From Bacteroides eggerthii (GTDB taxonomy: Bacteria; Bacteroidota; Bacteroidia; Bacteroidales; Bacteroidaceae), in contig NZ_CP102258.1 of NCBI RefSeq assembly GCF_025146565.1, positions 1,458,001 through 1,522,000 of the forward strand: a stretch of DNA of 64,000 bases. The letters run 5' to 3'. The notes under the pieces are model-generated. The model saw only the letters and a list, made by a program, of their open reading frames with translations, made no database searches and had not been told where the DNA came from. The position numbers and the translations under genes are program-made. This document shows, piece after piece, positions 43,665 through 52,518 of this stretch (position 1 is the first letter of the stretch; the number at the start of each line of letters is the position of its first letter).

Positions 43665-43774
43665 CGTAATGGGAGCCTGTTTCAGTCGTAATGGGAGTGT
43701 GTTTCAATCGTAATGAGAGCCGGGTTCAGTCGTATAGAGAACATCGTTCCCTCGTAAATGGAAGTGGCGGGAGT
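43665..43774. repeat. Five degenerate 22-bp tandem repeats between uxuA and araC-type gene
   Basis: Copies begin at 43665, 43687, 43709, 43731 and 43753, each starting CGTA. The first three share CGTAATGnGAG and end in TTCA(G/A)T; copies four and five are more diverged. The period of 22 bp equals two helical turns, so any bound proteins would line up on one DNA face. Unlike the arrays at 6645 and 24551, the unit is not clearly palindromic. Confidence 0.8.
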
Positions 43775-43845
43775 ATAAGTCCCATTATTGAAAATGATGG
43801 TGGGACATCAAGGTCGCTGATACTTAGCTATATGGAAAGCTCCGG

Positions 43846-43876
43846 TTTGGATAACTGATTATTATTCGTATCTTTG
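43846..43876 (+). promoter_or_regulatory. Promoter of the AraC-type regulator gene
   Basis: TTTG (43846-43849) and TATCTTTG (43869-43876) with a 19-bp spacer form a full Bacteroides consensus promoter. The predicted start near 43883 leaves about 40 nt before the ATG at 43924. Confidence 0.72.
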
Positions 43877-43923
43877 TTCTGCCGGCAGGGCGATGGATGC
43901 CGCAACCAACATCAAGCAGCGTT

Positions 43924-44793
43924 ATGAGACAAATAATAAACGAACAGCTCCAGATATCGGAGTCCAATCCGATAAAAGCGCGTTACTACGACTACGACCG
44001 CTTCACCTATCCCTGGCACTTCCACAGCCAGTACGAGATTATCTATGTGAAGAAAGGCCGCGGCTGCTGCTTTGTAGGCGACTGCATAGAGCAGTTTGCC
44101 GACGGGGATGTGATATTGTTCGGCCCCAACCTGCCTCATTATATGCGGAGTGACGATGAATATCGGTGCGGCAATCCCATGCTACGTGTTCAGGGGACTA
44201 TCGTTCAGTTCGAGGAGAATTTTATGCAATATTCTTTCGACCATTATCCGCAGTTTCACCAGATAAGGCTGCTGCTGGAGGAGTCTAAGCGGGGGGTGCT
44301 TCTCCATACCGCCGGTAGCGGTCCGGTGTGCGGCATGATGTCCGGCTTTCCCGGACTGAAAGGATTTGGACAGATAGCGGGATTGCTGGATTTGTTGCAG
44401 GAACTGTCTGTCTCCGTTCAGAGGAAGATGCTGGCAAGCCCTTTCTACTATGAGAAGTTTCCGGCAGTGGGAAACAAACGGATTGATAAAATCATTTCCT
44501 TTATCAACAGCAATTATACCCGATCACTCAAACTCGACGAGATTGCCGAAATGGCGAATATGAACAGCAGCGCTTTTTGCCGGTTCTTTAAGGAAGTGAC
44601 GGAGAGGACTTTTTTGCAATATGTGACGGACATGCGCATAGGCTACGCGTGCAAATTGCTGACTATCGGTGATATGGAGGTTTCGCAAATAGCCGTAGAA
44701 TGTGGCTTCGACTCTATCTCGCACTTCAACCGCACCTTTAAACAACTCACCAAGCTGACTCCCACGCAATACAGAAATCAGATAATGAAGTGA
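43924..44793 (+). CDS. AraC-family transcriptional regulator with N-terminal cupin domain
   Basis: A 289-residue regulator. The N-terminal cupin (about 10-100) has YPWHFHSQYEIIYVKKGRG and a following FADGDVILFGPNLPHYM strand pair. The C-terminal AraC double helix-turn-helix covers about 190-289, with LKLDEIAEMANMNSSAFCRF and VSQIAVECGFDSISHFNRTF. It is divergent from uxuA, so it is the obvious candidate activator of the mannonate operon in response to an acid-sugar ligand bound by the cupin. An earlier ATG at 43897 would add nine residues. Confidence 0.88.
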   Translation: MRQIINEQLQISESNPIKARYYDYDRFTYPWHFHSQYEIIYVKKGRGCCFVGDCIEQFADGDVILFGPNLPHYMRSDDEYRCGNPMLRVQGTIVQFEENFMQYSFDHYPQFHQIRLLLEESKRGVLLHTAGSGPVCGMMSGFPGLKGFGQIAGLLDLLQELSVSVQRKMLASPFYYEKFPAVGNKRIDKIISFINSNYTRSLKLDEIAEMANMNSSAFCRFFKEVTERTFLQYVTDMRIGYACKLLTIGDMEVSQIAVECGFDSISHFNRTFKQLTKLTPTQYRNQIMK

Positions 44794-44834
44794 TGCAATG
44801 CTGCATGCGGCAGTGCAGCAATATGAAAATAAAT

Positions 44835-44892
44835 ATCCCCTTTCACCCGTCCTCCTCCTATGGGCAGGAGGGCGCGGACGGTGAAAGGGGAT
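44835..44892. terminator. GC-rich stem-loop between convergent araC-type gene and nuoN
   Basis: ATCCCCTTTCACC (44835-44847) pairs perfectly with GGTGAAAGGGGAT (44880-44892). A further inner stem is possible in the GC-rich loop. It lies between convergent stops and lacks a T-run, so it may be a factor-dependent terminator or an mRNA 3'-end stabiliser for the nuo transcript. Confidence 0.5.
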
Positions 44893-44924
44893 GTTATAAA
44901 AGTTATTTTGCGGGAAAGCAACCG

Positions 44925-46364
44925 TTACATTCCGAATGAGAATTTGTCGATGGACTGGTATACCACACTGGCAATGCTCAGCGCCACGATGCCCAGCGTA
45001 CAGATGGCAAGGCTGGCGCGTGTGTAATTGTCGCTGCGGAAAGTGGCGATAGGCTCATCGCTTTTGTTGATGTACATTGCCTTCACAATCTTCAGATAGT
45101 AGTAAAGTGACAGGATCGTGTTGATCAACGCAATGAATACCAGCAAGTGGAAACCGCTTTCGAACGCTGCCGCAAAGATGAAGAACTTCGAGAAGAAACC
45201 TGCAAACGGGGGGATACCTGCCAGAGAGAACAATGCCAGCGTCATCAGGAACGCCAGTTTGGGGTTGGTGGTGTACAGTCCGTTGTAATCTTCCAGCGTG
45301 AATTTATGGGAACGCAATGCCACAATCGTGATAACCGTAAAGACTGCAAGGTTGGCAAACAGGTAAATCAGTACGTAGTATACCAGCGAGGTCATGCCCA
45401 GCGATGTCCCGCTGATCACACCCAGCATGATGTATCCTGCCTGTGAGATACTGGAGAACGCCATCAGTCGCTTCAGGTTTTCCTGACGAAGCGCAAAGAG
45501 GTTGGCGAGCGTAATGGAGGCGATGATCACCCAGTAAAGCACTTCCTGCCATTGCACCACCATGGGCGCGAACACCTTGTAAAGGATTGTCATCAGCACG
45601 AATGCCGCCGATCCTTTGGAGATGACGCTCAGGTAAGCGGTTACCGTACTTGGAGCACCCTCGTAAACGTCTGCCGTCCACAGGTGGAAAGGTACCAGCG
45701 AAATCTTGAAACCCATGCCGGAGAAGAAGAATACGAATGCCATAATCTGCAACGGGTTCCCGTCCAGATGTGCCGGGATGTCGGCAAAGTAGAGCGTGCC
45801 TACCGAACCGTATATCAGTGAAATGCCATAAAGCAGCAAACCACTGGAGAACAGGGCGGTAAGGATGTATTTGGCGCCTGCCTCGGCAGAATGGTGGCGG
45901 TATTTGTCGAAGGCCACCAAAGCAGCCATCGGGATGCTTGCCGTTTCCAGTCCGATGAAGAACATCAGGAAGTGTCCTGCGGAAATCATAAAGTACATGC
46001 CCAGCAGTGTGGAGAGGGTCAGTATGTAGAACTCGCCTTGCTTGATTGCCGTATCGGGAAGACGCATCCACTCGTGTGCCATAAGGAATACGATGAGCGT
46101 ACCTACACTGAGGATGGACTTGACGATGCTCTGTATGGGCTGGTTGTGGTACATCCCGCCGAAAGCGTCAGCCGCCGGACCGGGGACAATGGTTATAAGC
46201 GTATGGATAATGAGCAGAGCAACGGGCAGCATAGTGTTCAACATTGGCTTGCCGTCATTCTTGTGCGCATCCGGACTCATGAAGAGGTCGGCTATGAACA
46301 GGATAACGATGACCGCTATCAGCGACAGCTCTTCTTTCATTAAAAGAAATTGGGAGTAATCCAT
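44925..46364 (-). CDS. nuoN: NADH-quinone oxidoreductase subunit N
   Basis: A 479-residue antiporter-like membrane subunit of respiratory complex I, with about fourteen hydrophobic helices. The Mrp-type core includes [20 protein letters not shown], the conserved Lys region [20 protein letters not shown] and [13 protein letters not shown]. It is the last gene of the nuo operon. A heptad repeat element and a 13-bp inverted repeat separate it from nuoM. Confidence 0.96.
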   Translation of the reverse strand: MDYSQFLLMKEELSLIAVIVILFIADLFMSPDAHKNDGKPMLNTMLPVALLIIHTLITIVPGPAADAFGGMYHNQPIQSIVKSILSVGTLIVFLMAHEWMRLPDTAIKQGEFYILTLSTLLGMYFMISAGHFLMFFIGLETASIPMAALVAFDKYRHHSAEAGAKYILTALFSSGLLLYGISLIYGSVGTLYFADIPAHLDGNPLQIMAFVFFFSGMGFKISLVPFHLWTADVYEGAPSTVTAYLSVISKGSAAFVLMTILYKVFAPMVVQWQEVLYWVIIASITLANLFALRQENLKRLMAFSSISQAGYIMLGVISGTSLGMTSLVYYVLIYLFANLAVFTVITIVALRSHKFTLEDYNGLYTTNPKLAFLMTLALFSLAGIPPFAGFFSKFFIFAAAFESGFHLLVFIALINTILSLYYYLKIVKAMYINKSDEPIATFRSDNYTRASLAICTLGIVALSIASVVYQSIDKFSFGM

Positions 46365-46367
46365 GTT

Positions 46368-46455
46368 ATTTAGTGATGAATTGATTAATGATTAATAATT
46401 AGCGATTGGTAACTGGTGATTCATGATTCGGCACTTCATTACTTCATCACTAAAT
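46368..46455. repeat. Heptad repeats and inverted repeat at the nuoM-nuoN junction
   Basis: ATTTAGTGATGAA (46368-46380) is the perfect reverse complement of 46443-46455, which lies within the last codons of nuoM. Between them is GATTAAT twice in tandem (46383-46396). The result is a stem that joins the nuoM 3' end to the nuoN leader. Confidence 0.7.
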
Positions 46456-47926
46456 TGTTGACTATCGGCAGAACGCTGTCTCCAATCATGTTGCTCATCC
46501 ACAGCGGGGCAAGACCGAGTCCGGCTACGCAGGCGATGAGGATGATTACAGCGGTACGCTCGTCCCAAGTGGCATCGCTCAGTGTCAGATGGTGCTTGTC
46601 GGTGCAAGTGCCGTAGAGGATCTTGCCCACAAGACGCAGGATGTAGACTGCGGTGATTACGATGCTCGTACAGGCTATGACGGTCCATACGCGGTGGAAT
46701 GTATCGGGATGTTGGAACGCACCGTTGAAGATAGTCATTTCGGCAATGAAACCGCTGAGGCCCGGCAAACCGAGGTTGGCAAGACCGGCAATGACGTAGG
46801 ATACTGCAAGGAAAGGCATTATCTTCATCAGCCCGTTAAGCTCGCGTACGTCACGTGTGTGTGTACGTCCGTAAATCATACCGATGAGTGCAAAGAATAA
46901 GGCGGTCATCAATCCATGCGAAAGCATCTGCAGTACGGCGCCGGTGCAGGCGGTACGGTTCATCATCAGAATGGCGAAAAGTACCAGGCCGCAGTGCGAT
47001 ACGGAAGAGTAGGCATTGATGTATTTCAAGTCGGTCTGTACGCAGGCGGAGAATGCACCATACACTACGGAGATGCCCGTCAGCACGAGGAATATCCATC
47101 CGAGTTCCTGTGCGGCCTCAGGCATCAGATACATGGCGATGCGGAAGCATCCGTAACCTCCCAGCTTCATCAGTACGCCTGCATGCAGCATGGAAACGGC
47201 AGTCGGTGCGGATGCGTGACCGTCGGGGCTCCATGTGTGGAACGGGAACAGGGCTCCCAATACGCCGAAACCGAGGAAGGTAAGCGGAAACCAGATTCGT
47301 TGCTGCTCAATAGGGATATTGTGCAGTTGGGCTATCTCCAGCAGGTTCATGGTGGTGCCGCCGCTGCCGAAGTAGATGCCCAGAATACCGATGAGCAGGA
47401 AAGCGGAACCACCCATCAGCATCAATGTCAGCTTCATGGCGGCATATTCCTTGCGCCCCGAACCCCATACGCCGATCAGCAGATACATCGGTATGAGGGC
47501 CACCTCATAGAACATGAACATGGTGAACAGGTCGGTGGAGATGAAGAAGCCGAATACACCCATTGACAACAGGGTGAACCACAGGAAATATTCTTTGGTC
47601 AGCGGTTGCAGACGCCAGGAAGCGAATGTTCCGGTGAAAACGATGATTGCCGAGAGCAGCAGCATGGCCACCGAGATGCCGTCTACGCCTACGGAATAGT
47701 GAATGTTCAGTGCCGGATACCATGCCGCGTCAGCGCGGAACAGCATTTCATCCGTAGCGCCGCCATGACGGGCTTGCAGATAGGCGACAGTCAGTCCGAC
47801 AGCGGCAATGAGCAATGCCGAAGCACCGGTCACCATCACCGCACGTATCTGTGCTATGCTGCGGCTGAGCCAAAGTCCCAGCAGCATCAGCAAGGGGATG
47901 AGTACGAATATGGATAAGAAATTCAT
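46439..47926 (-). CDS. nuoM: NADH-quinone oxidoreductase subunit M
   Basis: A 495-residue proton-pumping membrane subunit of complex I. MFMFYEVALIPMYLLIGVWG with the key Glu, FPFHTWSPDGHASAPTAVSM with the conserved Lys/His region, and NAYSSVSHCGLVL are diagnostic NuoM blocks. About fourteen membrane helices are visible. It lies 70 bp after nuoL. Confidence 0.97.
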   Translation of the reverse strand: MNFLSIFVLIPLLMLLGLWLSRSIAQIRAVMVTGASALLIAAVGLTVAYLQARHGGATDEMLFRADAAWYPALNIHYSVGVDGISVAMLLLSAIIVFTGTFASWRLQPLTKEYFLWFTLLSMGVFGFFISTDLFTMFMFYEVALIPMYLLIGVWGSGRKEYAAMKLTLMLMGGSAFLLIGILGIYFGSGGTTMNLLEIAQLHNIPIEQQRIWFPLTFLGFGVLGALFPFHTWSPDGHASAPTAVSMLHAGVLMKLGGYGCFRIAMYLMPEAAQELGWIFLVLTGISVVYGAFSACVQTDLKYINAYSSVSHCGLVLFAILMMNRTACTGAVLQMLSHGLMTALFFALIGMIYGRTHTRDVRELNGLMKIMPFLAVSYVIAGLANLGLPGLSGFIAEMTIFNGAFQHPDTFHRVWTVIACTSIVITAVYILRLVGKILYGTCTDKHHLTLSDATWDERTAVIILIACVAGLGLAPLWMSNMIGDSVLPIVNNLVMK

Positions 47927-47996
47927 CTTTATAATTATTGTATTAATTGTTATTGTTCTATTGGTTGATAAACCGATATCAACTTATGTTTCTCGT

Positions 47997-49907
47997 TTAC
48001 AGCAACAGCAGCAGTATCAGTGCAAGTGTGCCCAGCAGGAATACGAATGTGTATTGCTGGATGCGTCCGCTTTGCAAGCCTCGTATCTCGTCGCTGGTGG
48101 CGTTAGCGCCCCAGGCAAGGAAATCGAAGAAGCCATCCACCACATGGCGGTCCCACCAGGCTATCGGGCGGCTGATACAACCGAAGATGATGCGGTGGGT
48201 GATGAACTGGTAGATTTCATCGAGGTAGAAGCGGTGATAGGCAGCTGTCCATAAACCGTTGAAGCGGCGGGCAAGCGCATTGGCAACCTGCTGTTTCCCG
48301 CTTTTGTACATATAAGTGGCCAAAGCTATGGAGATGACGGCAATGGCAATGCTTGTGCCTGCCACACCCCAGTCCAGATGAATGGTATAGGCTTCACCGT
48401 TTGAGCTGACGAAGTGTCCGAAAGGAATGAAGCCGGCAACTATCGTAACCAGAGCAAGGAACATTAGCGGGACGGTCATTGTCAACGGGCTTTCGTGAGG
48501 AGTGTGGTGAGCGTTGTGTGATGAGTGCTCATCATTGGCTGCTGACCGTTTGTCACTCCAGAAGATGCCGTAGTAGAGGCGGAACATATAGAATGCAGTC
48601 ATTGCGGCAATCACTGTCATTATCCAACCCATGACGGGGCTGAACCGGAAACAGGCTGTCAGTATCTCGTCCTTGGAGAAGAACCCGGAGAGCGGTGGAA
48701 TACCGGCGATGGCCAGACAGGCTATCAGGAAAGTGATATGCGTAACCGGCATGTACTTGCGCAATCCGCCCATAGCAGACATCTCGTTGCTGTGCACCGC
48801 ATGGATGATGCTGCCTGCGCCAAGGAACAGCAGGGCCTTGAACATGGCATGTGTAAACAAATGGAACATGCCTGCCATATAACCCAGTCCGCCTTCGTGG
48901 GGATTCAGGGAGGTGCATACGCCGAGTGCCACCATCATAAAGCCTATCTGTGAGATAGTGGAGAAGGCAAGCACACGCTTGATGTCGCTTTGCACGCAAG
49001 CTACACTGGCGGCATAGAATGCGGTGAATGCGCCCACATAAGCAACGAGGTGCAGCACCTGAGGCGCATAGTCTATGAAGAGCGGGAACATACGTGCCAC
49101 CAGATACACGCCTGCAACCACCATTGTGGCGGCGTGGATCAGTGCGCTGACGGGAGTAGGACCTTCCATTGCATCGGGCAGCCAGATGTGCAACGGGAAC
49201 ATGGCGCTCTTTCCGGCTCCGCCGATGAACATCAGTCCCAGTGCCAGCGGAATCATGGTAGCGCCGCCTTTCAGCAGTGCCATTTCATCGGGCTGGAAAG
49301 TATAGGTTCCGGCATAGTAGCCGTAGACCAGAATACCGATCAGGAAGCCCAAATCGGCAAAACGGGTAACGATGAATGCCTTTTTGCTGGCGGCTATGGC
49401 TGCCGGTTTGGTATAGTAGAAACCAATCAGCAGGTAGGAAGACACGCCCACCAGTTCCCAAAACAGATACATCTGGAAGATGTTCGTAGCCACCACGAGT
49501 CCGAGCATGGACATGGTGAAAAGCGAAAGAAAGGCATAATAACGTTGAAAACCGCGCTCACCTTTCATGTAGCCGAAGGAGTAGAGGTGTACCATGAATG
49601 AAACGGTACTTATGACAATCAGCATCATCACCGAAATGGGGTCGAGCAAGATTCCCAGGTCAATGCTGAGTGAAGGCGTGAACGGCAGCCATGTACAGTT
49701 ATAAGGCATCAGTGTGGCGTATGTGCCGTCTGCCAGCCGGGGAGCAGTGAAATACTGTATTGCGGTGAGGTAGGAGAGCACCGTCACCACACCCAACACG
49801 CCCGTACCGATACTTCCGGCGGTACGGTGTGACATCCATTTACCGCCCAATCCCAAAACAAGGAAAGAGAGTAAGGGAAGAAGAAGGATTAGAATCGTAT
49901 ATTCCAT
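47997..49907 (-). CDS. nuoL: NADH-quinone oxidoreductase subunit L
   Basis: A 636-residue antiporter-like subunit at the distal end of the complex I membrane arm, whose long lateral helix is expected near the C-terminus. FWELVGVSSYLLIGFYYTKP, FPLHIWLPDAMEGPTPVSAL and LAFSTISQIGFMMVALG are conserved. A His/Ser-rich loop (DEHSSHNAHHTPHES) lies near residue 460. The start at 49907 (MEYTIL) overlaps the nuoK stop by a few bases; an ATG at 49919 is also in frame. Confidence 0.96.
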   Translation of the reverse strand: MEYTILILLLPLLSFLVLGLGGKWMSHRTAGSIGTGVLGVVTVLSYLTAIQYFTAPRLADGTYATLMPYNCTWLPFTPSLSIDLGILLDPISVMMLIVISTVSFMVHLYSFGYMKGERGFQRYYAFLSLFTMSMLGLVVATNIFQMYLFWELVGVSSYLLIGFYYTKPAAIAASKKAFIVTRFADLGFLIGILVYGYYAGTYTFQPDEMALLKGGATMIPLALGLMFIGGAGKSAMFPLHIWLPDAMEGPTPVSALIHAATMVVAGVYLVARMFPLFIDYAPQVLHLVAYVGAFTAFYAASVACVQSDIKRVLAFSTISQIGFMMVALGVCTSLNPHEGGLGYMAGMFHLFTHAMFKALLFLGAGSIIHAVHSNEMSAMGGLRKYMPVTHITFLIACLAIAGIPPLSGFFSKDEILTACFRFSPVMGWIMTVIAAMTAFYMFRLYYGIFWSDKRSAANDEHSSHNAHHTPHESPLTMTVPLMFLALVTIVAGFIPFGHFVSSNGEAYTIHLDWGVAGTSIAIAVISIALATYMYKSGKQQVANALARRFNGLWTAAYHRFYLDEIYQFITHRIIFGCISRPIAWWDRHVVDGFFDFLAWGANATSDEIRGLQSGRIQQYTFVFLLGTLALILLLLL

Positions 49908-49912
49908 ATTTA

Positions 49913-50221
49913 TTACCATTTGAGTTCATCCAGTTTGTTCACCTGGATAGAGCGTATGTTACGATAGATATTAATCATGATAGCAATAGCTACTGCTGTT
50001 TCGGCTGCCGAAATGGCAATGGAGAACAGTGAGAAGAAGTAACCTTCCAGTCCGCCGGGAAACAGAAAACGGTTGAATACTGCGAAGTTGATGTCGGTAG
50101 CGTTCAGTATCAACTCAATCGAAATTAATATCGCCAATGTGTTGCGACGGGTAAAGAACCCGTAAATGCCGGCGAAAAACATGATAGCCGAGACTATCAG
50201 GTAATATTCCATGTGTATCAT
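49913..50221 (-). CDS. nuoK: NADH-quinone oxidoreductase subunit K
   Basis: A 102-residue subunit with three membrane helices in the complex I proton path. The conserved glutamates are in AILISIELILNATDINF and AISAAETAVAIAIM. The start is 5 bp after the nuoJ stop and the end overlaps nuoL, so translation is coupled. An alternative Met lies three residues in. Confidence 0.96.
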   Translation of the reverse strand: MIHMEYYLIVSAIMFFAGIYGFFTRRNTLAILISIELILNATDINFAVFNRFLFPGGLEGYFFSLFSIAISAAETAVAIAIMINIYRNIRSIQVNKLDELKW

Positions 50222-50226
50222 AATTC

Positions 50227-50739
50227 TTATCTTTTACGTGCGATTAATAATCCGCCTACGATACATGCCAGCAGCAGGATGCTGACAGCTTCGAAAGGCA
50301 ACAGGTAACCATATTTGTCGCCGCTCAGCATGTGATGCCCGATAGTCTTGATGTTGACCTCAAGAGGCACCACGTCGGTGGTGGCGATAAACTTATGTTT
50401 CAGGGTTATGAATACTACTATAATGGCTCCGCCTATGGTAGCGCCCAGCCCGGCAAGGAACTTGCTGCGTTTCAGCTTTCCCGCGATGTCGCCTTCACCG
50501 CTGGTGAGCAGGATGGAGAAGACGTAGAGGACGACGATACCGCCTGCGTACACCATAATCTGTACAGAGCCGAGGAATGTATATCCCAACAGGAAATAGA
50601 TGCCTGCCGTACCGAAAAGAACGAACAGCAGGTAAGTGGCCGAGCGTACCATGCGTCTGGTAGTTACCGTCAGTATGGAAAATACGGTAATGAAAGCCGC
50701 AAGGAAGTAGAATACTATTGTTTCAAGATTGAATTCCAT
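50227..50739 (-). CDS. nuoJ: NADH-quinone oxidoreductase subunit J
   Basis: A 170-residue membrane subunit of complex I with five helices. The conserved third helix reads FLGSVQIMVYAGGIVVLYVF, the site of the pi-bulge in this family. It starts 29 bp after nuoI, within a heptad repeat element. Confidence 0.95.
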   Translation of the reverse strand: MEFNLETIVFYFLAAFITVFSILTVTTRRMVRSATYLLFVLFGTAGIYFLLGYTFLGSVQIMVYAGGIVVLYVFSILLTSGEGDIAGKLKRSKFLAGLGATIGGAIIVVFITLKHKFIATTDVVPLEVNIKTIGHHMLSGDKYGYLLPFEAVSILLLACIVGGLLIARKR

Positions 50740-50746
50740 GTTTTTG

Positions 50747-50774
50747 ATTACTAATTATGAATGACTAATTACTT
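50747..50774. repeat. Heptad array at the nuoI-nuoJ junction
   Basis: Four 7-bp units (ATTACTA, ATTATGA, ATGACTA, ATTACTT on the plus strand) fill the 50747-50774 gap and run into the nuoI stop codon at 50769-50771. Confidence 0.55.
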
Positions 50775-51281
50775 CGCTACTTCAGCTTGGGGAGCGGCGG
50801 ATTTCTTCTTCTCTTCTACGTGACTGCCCGGATGATTCAGCGTCAGCACCAGTTTGCTACGGTCGAATACTGCATGCTCAAAATTCTGGTCGAATGTAAT
50901 GGCATCATGCGGACAGGCATTGACGCAGAGCTGGCAGAATATGCACGAACCGAGGTCGTACTCATATTTCGCCAATATCTTCTTTTTCTTACCGTCTTCC
51001 GTCTCTATGGTTTCACTCGTCACTTTGATGGTGTCGTTGGGACAAGCCATTTGGCACAGGCCGCAAGCTACGCAATGATGCTCGTTCTGCTCGTTGTGGG
51101 GCATCGTCAGCGTACCCCTGAAGCGTTCGGAGAGTTTCAGTGTCTTCCGGTTCTCCGGATATTGTTCGGTGGTCTTCTTCCGGCAGAAAACGGTCATAGT
51201 GGTTTTCATGCCCGTCAGCAGGGAGCTGACACCGTTTATGAGGCCGCCTATATAAGAGTTATGTTCTTTATTATCTTTCAT
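50769..51281 (-). CDS. nuoI: NADH-quinone oxidoreductase subunit I
   Basis: A 170-residue peripheral-arm subunit carrying iron-sulfur clusters N6a and N6b. Both CxxCxxCxxxCP motifs are present (Cys70, 73, 76, 80 and Cys113, 116, 119, 123). A Lys/Ala/Glu-rich tail ends the protein. In this operon without nuoEFG it may be where a non-NADH electron donor such as ferredoxin docks, which is inference. Confidence 0.95.
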   Translation of the reverse strand: MKDNKEHNSYIGGLINGVSSLLTGMKTTMTVFCRKKTTEQYPENRKTLKLSERFRGTLTMPHNEQNEHHCVACGLCQMACPNDTIKVTSETIETEDGKKKKILAKYEYDLGSCIFCQLCVNACPHDAITFDQNFEHAVFDRSKLVLTLNHPGSHVEEKKKSAAPQAEVAK

Positions 51282-51342
51282 TATTTTATTGTTTTAGATT
51301 TATCCGAATGGGAACTTTGTTCCGATGCAACGTCGGCGTCGG

Positions 51343-52419
51343 TTAAAAGTGTAGTCCGAATACGACAATCAACACCATCAATATCAGGTTTACCATGGAG
51401 ATAGGTACCAGGTATTTCCATTCAAGATTCAGGATCTGATCGATACGCAGACGCGGGAATGTCCATTTAATCCACATCAGCAGGAACACTACGAAAAATG
51501 CTTTGCCGAAGAACCATACAAATCCCGGAATGTAATCCATTACTGCATTGAAACCGTCCAGACCGACGATGTGCAGCGGCATCCAGCCTCCCAGAAAAAT
51601 AGTGGCTGCAACACTGGCAACGATGAACAGGTTCAGGTATTCTGCCAGATAGAAGAAGCCGAATCCCATACCGGAGTACTCCGTATGATAACCGGCTGTC
51701 AGCTCACTTTCTGCTTCCGGCAAGTCGAACGGGCCGCGGTTGGTTTCAGCATTGCCTGCAATCAGATAAATAACAAACGCTATCACTGCCGGAATATGTC
51801 CTTTGAAGATGAACCATCCGTCAGCTTGTCCGGCTACGATTTCGGAGAACTGCATCGTACCCATTAAAACAACCATTGTCAGAATGCTCAGTCCGCACGA
51901 AAGTTCATAGCTGATGATTTGTGCACCGCTTCGCATGGCTCCGATAAGTGAGAACTTATTGTTGGAACTCCAACCGGCAAGCAGGATACCTACCACGCCG
52001 ATGCTTGAAGCTGCAAGCAGGAAGAAGACACCTACGTTAAAGTCCAGAACTTCCAGCCCTTTGCTGATGGGCAGACAGGCGAATGTCAGGAATGAAGCGA
52101 TGATAACCATGAATGGCGCCAGGTTATAGAGAAGCCTGTCGGAGAATTTCAGGTCAATGATTTCTTTGGTCAGCATCTTGATAACGTCGCAGGGCACTTG
52201 GAGCAGTCCCCACTTTCCTACACGCATCGGACCGAGGCGGCACTGGAAGAAAGCGCATATCTTACGCTCCATGTAAATCAGAATAATGGCAAGCACCGCA
52301 TACATAAGGATGATGCATACGCCTATCACTACACATTCGAGGAACACCGCCAGACCTTCCGGCATAAAGGAGGTCAGCATCTGGTGAATCCAATTGGTTA
52401 CTATACTAAAGTCAAACAC
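51343..52419 (-). CDS. nuoH: NADH-quinone oxidoreductase subunit H
   Basis: A 358-residue membrane subunit forming much of the quinone chamber of complex [21 protein letters not shown] and the acidic loop [20 protein letters not shown] with its conserved Glu residues are diagnostic. About eight to nine helices are visible. The start codon is GTG at 52419. A 99-bp gap with inverted heptad arrays precedes it. Confidence 0.96.
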   Translation of the reverse strand: MFDFSIVTNWIHQMLTSFMPEGLAVFLECVVIGVCIILMYAVLAIILIYMERKICAFFQCRLGPMRVGKWGLLQVPCDVIKMLTKEIIDLKFSDRLLYNLAPFMVIIASFLTFACLPISKGLEVLDFNVGVFFLLAASSIGVVGILLAGWSSNNKFSLIGAMRSGAQIISYELSCGLSILTMVVLMGTMQFSEIVAGQADGWFIFKGHIPAVIAFVIYLIAGNAETNRGPFDLPEAESELTAGYHTEYSGMGFGFFYLAEYLNLFIVASVAATIFLGGWMPLHIVGLDGFNAVMDYIPGFVWFFGKAFFVVFLLMWIKWTFPRLRIDQILNLEWKYLVPISMVNLILMVLIVVFGLHF

Positions 52420-52425
52420 GTTATT

Positions 52426-52512
52426 TAGTTATTAGTTGTTAGTGATTAGCGACTAACAGGTTGCACTGTCAATACTGCAAGGGGTTAATCACTAATCGTT
52501 AATCATTAATCA
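52426..52512. repeat. Inverted heptad arrays between nuoCD and nuoH
   Basis: TAGTTAT, TAGTTGT, TAGTGAT and TAGCGAC (52426-52453) face TTAATCA, CTAATCG, TTAATCA and TTAATCA (52485-52512) in inverse orientation. A long imperfect stem-loop results. On the nuo strand the first array starts a few bases after the nuoCD stop. Confidence 0.78.
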
Positions 52513-52518
52513 ATTAAT

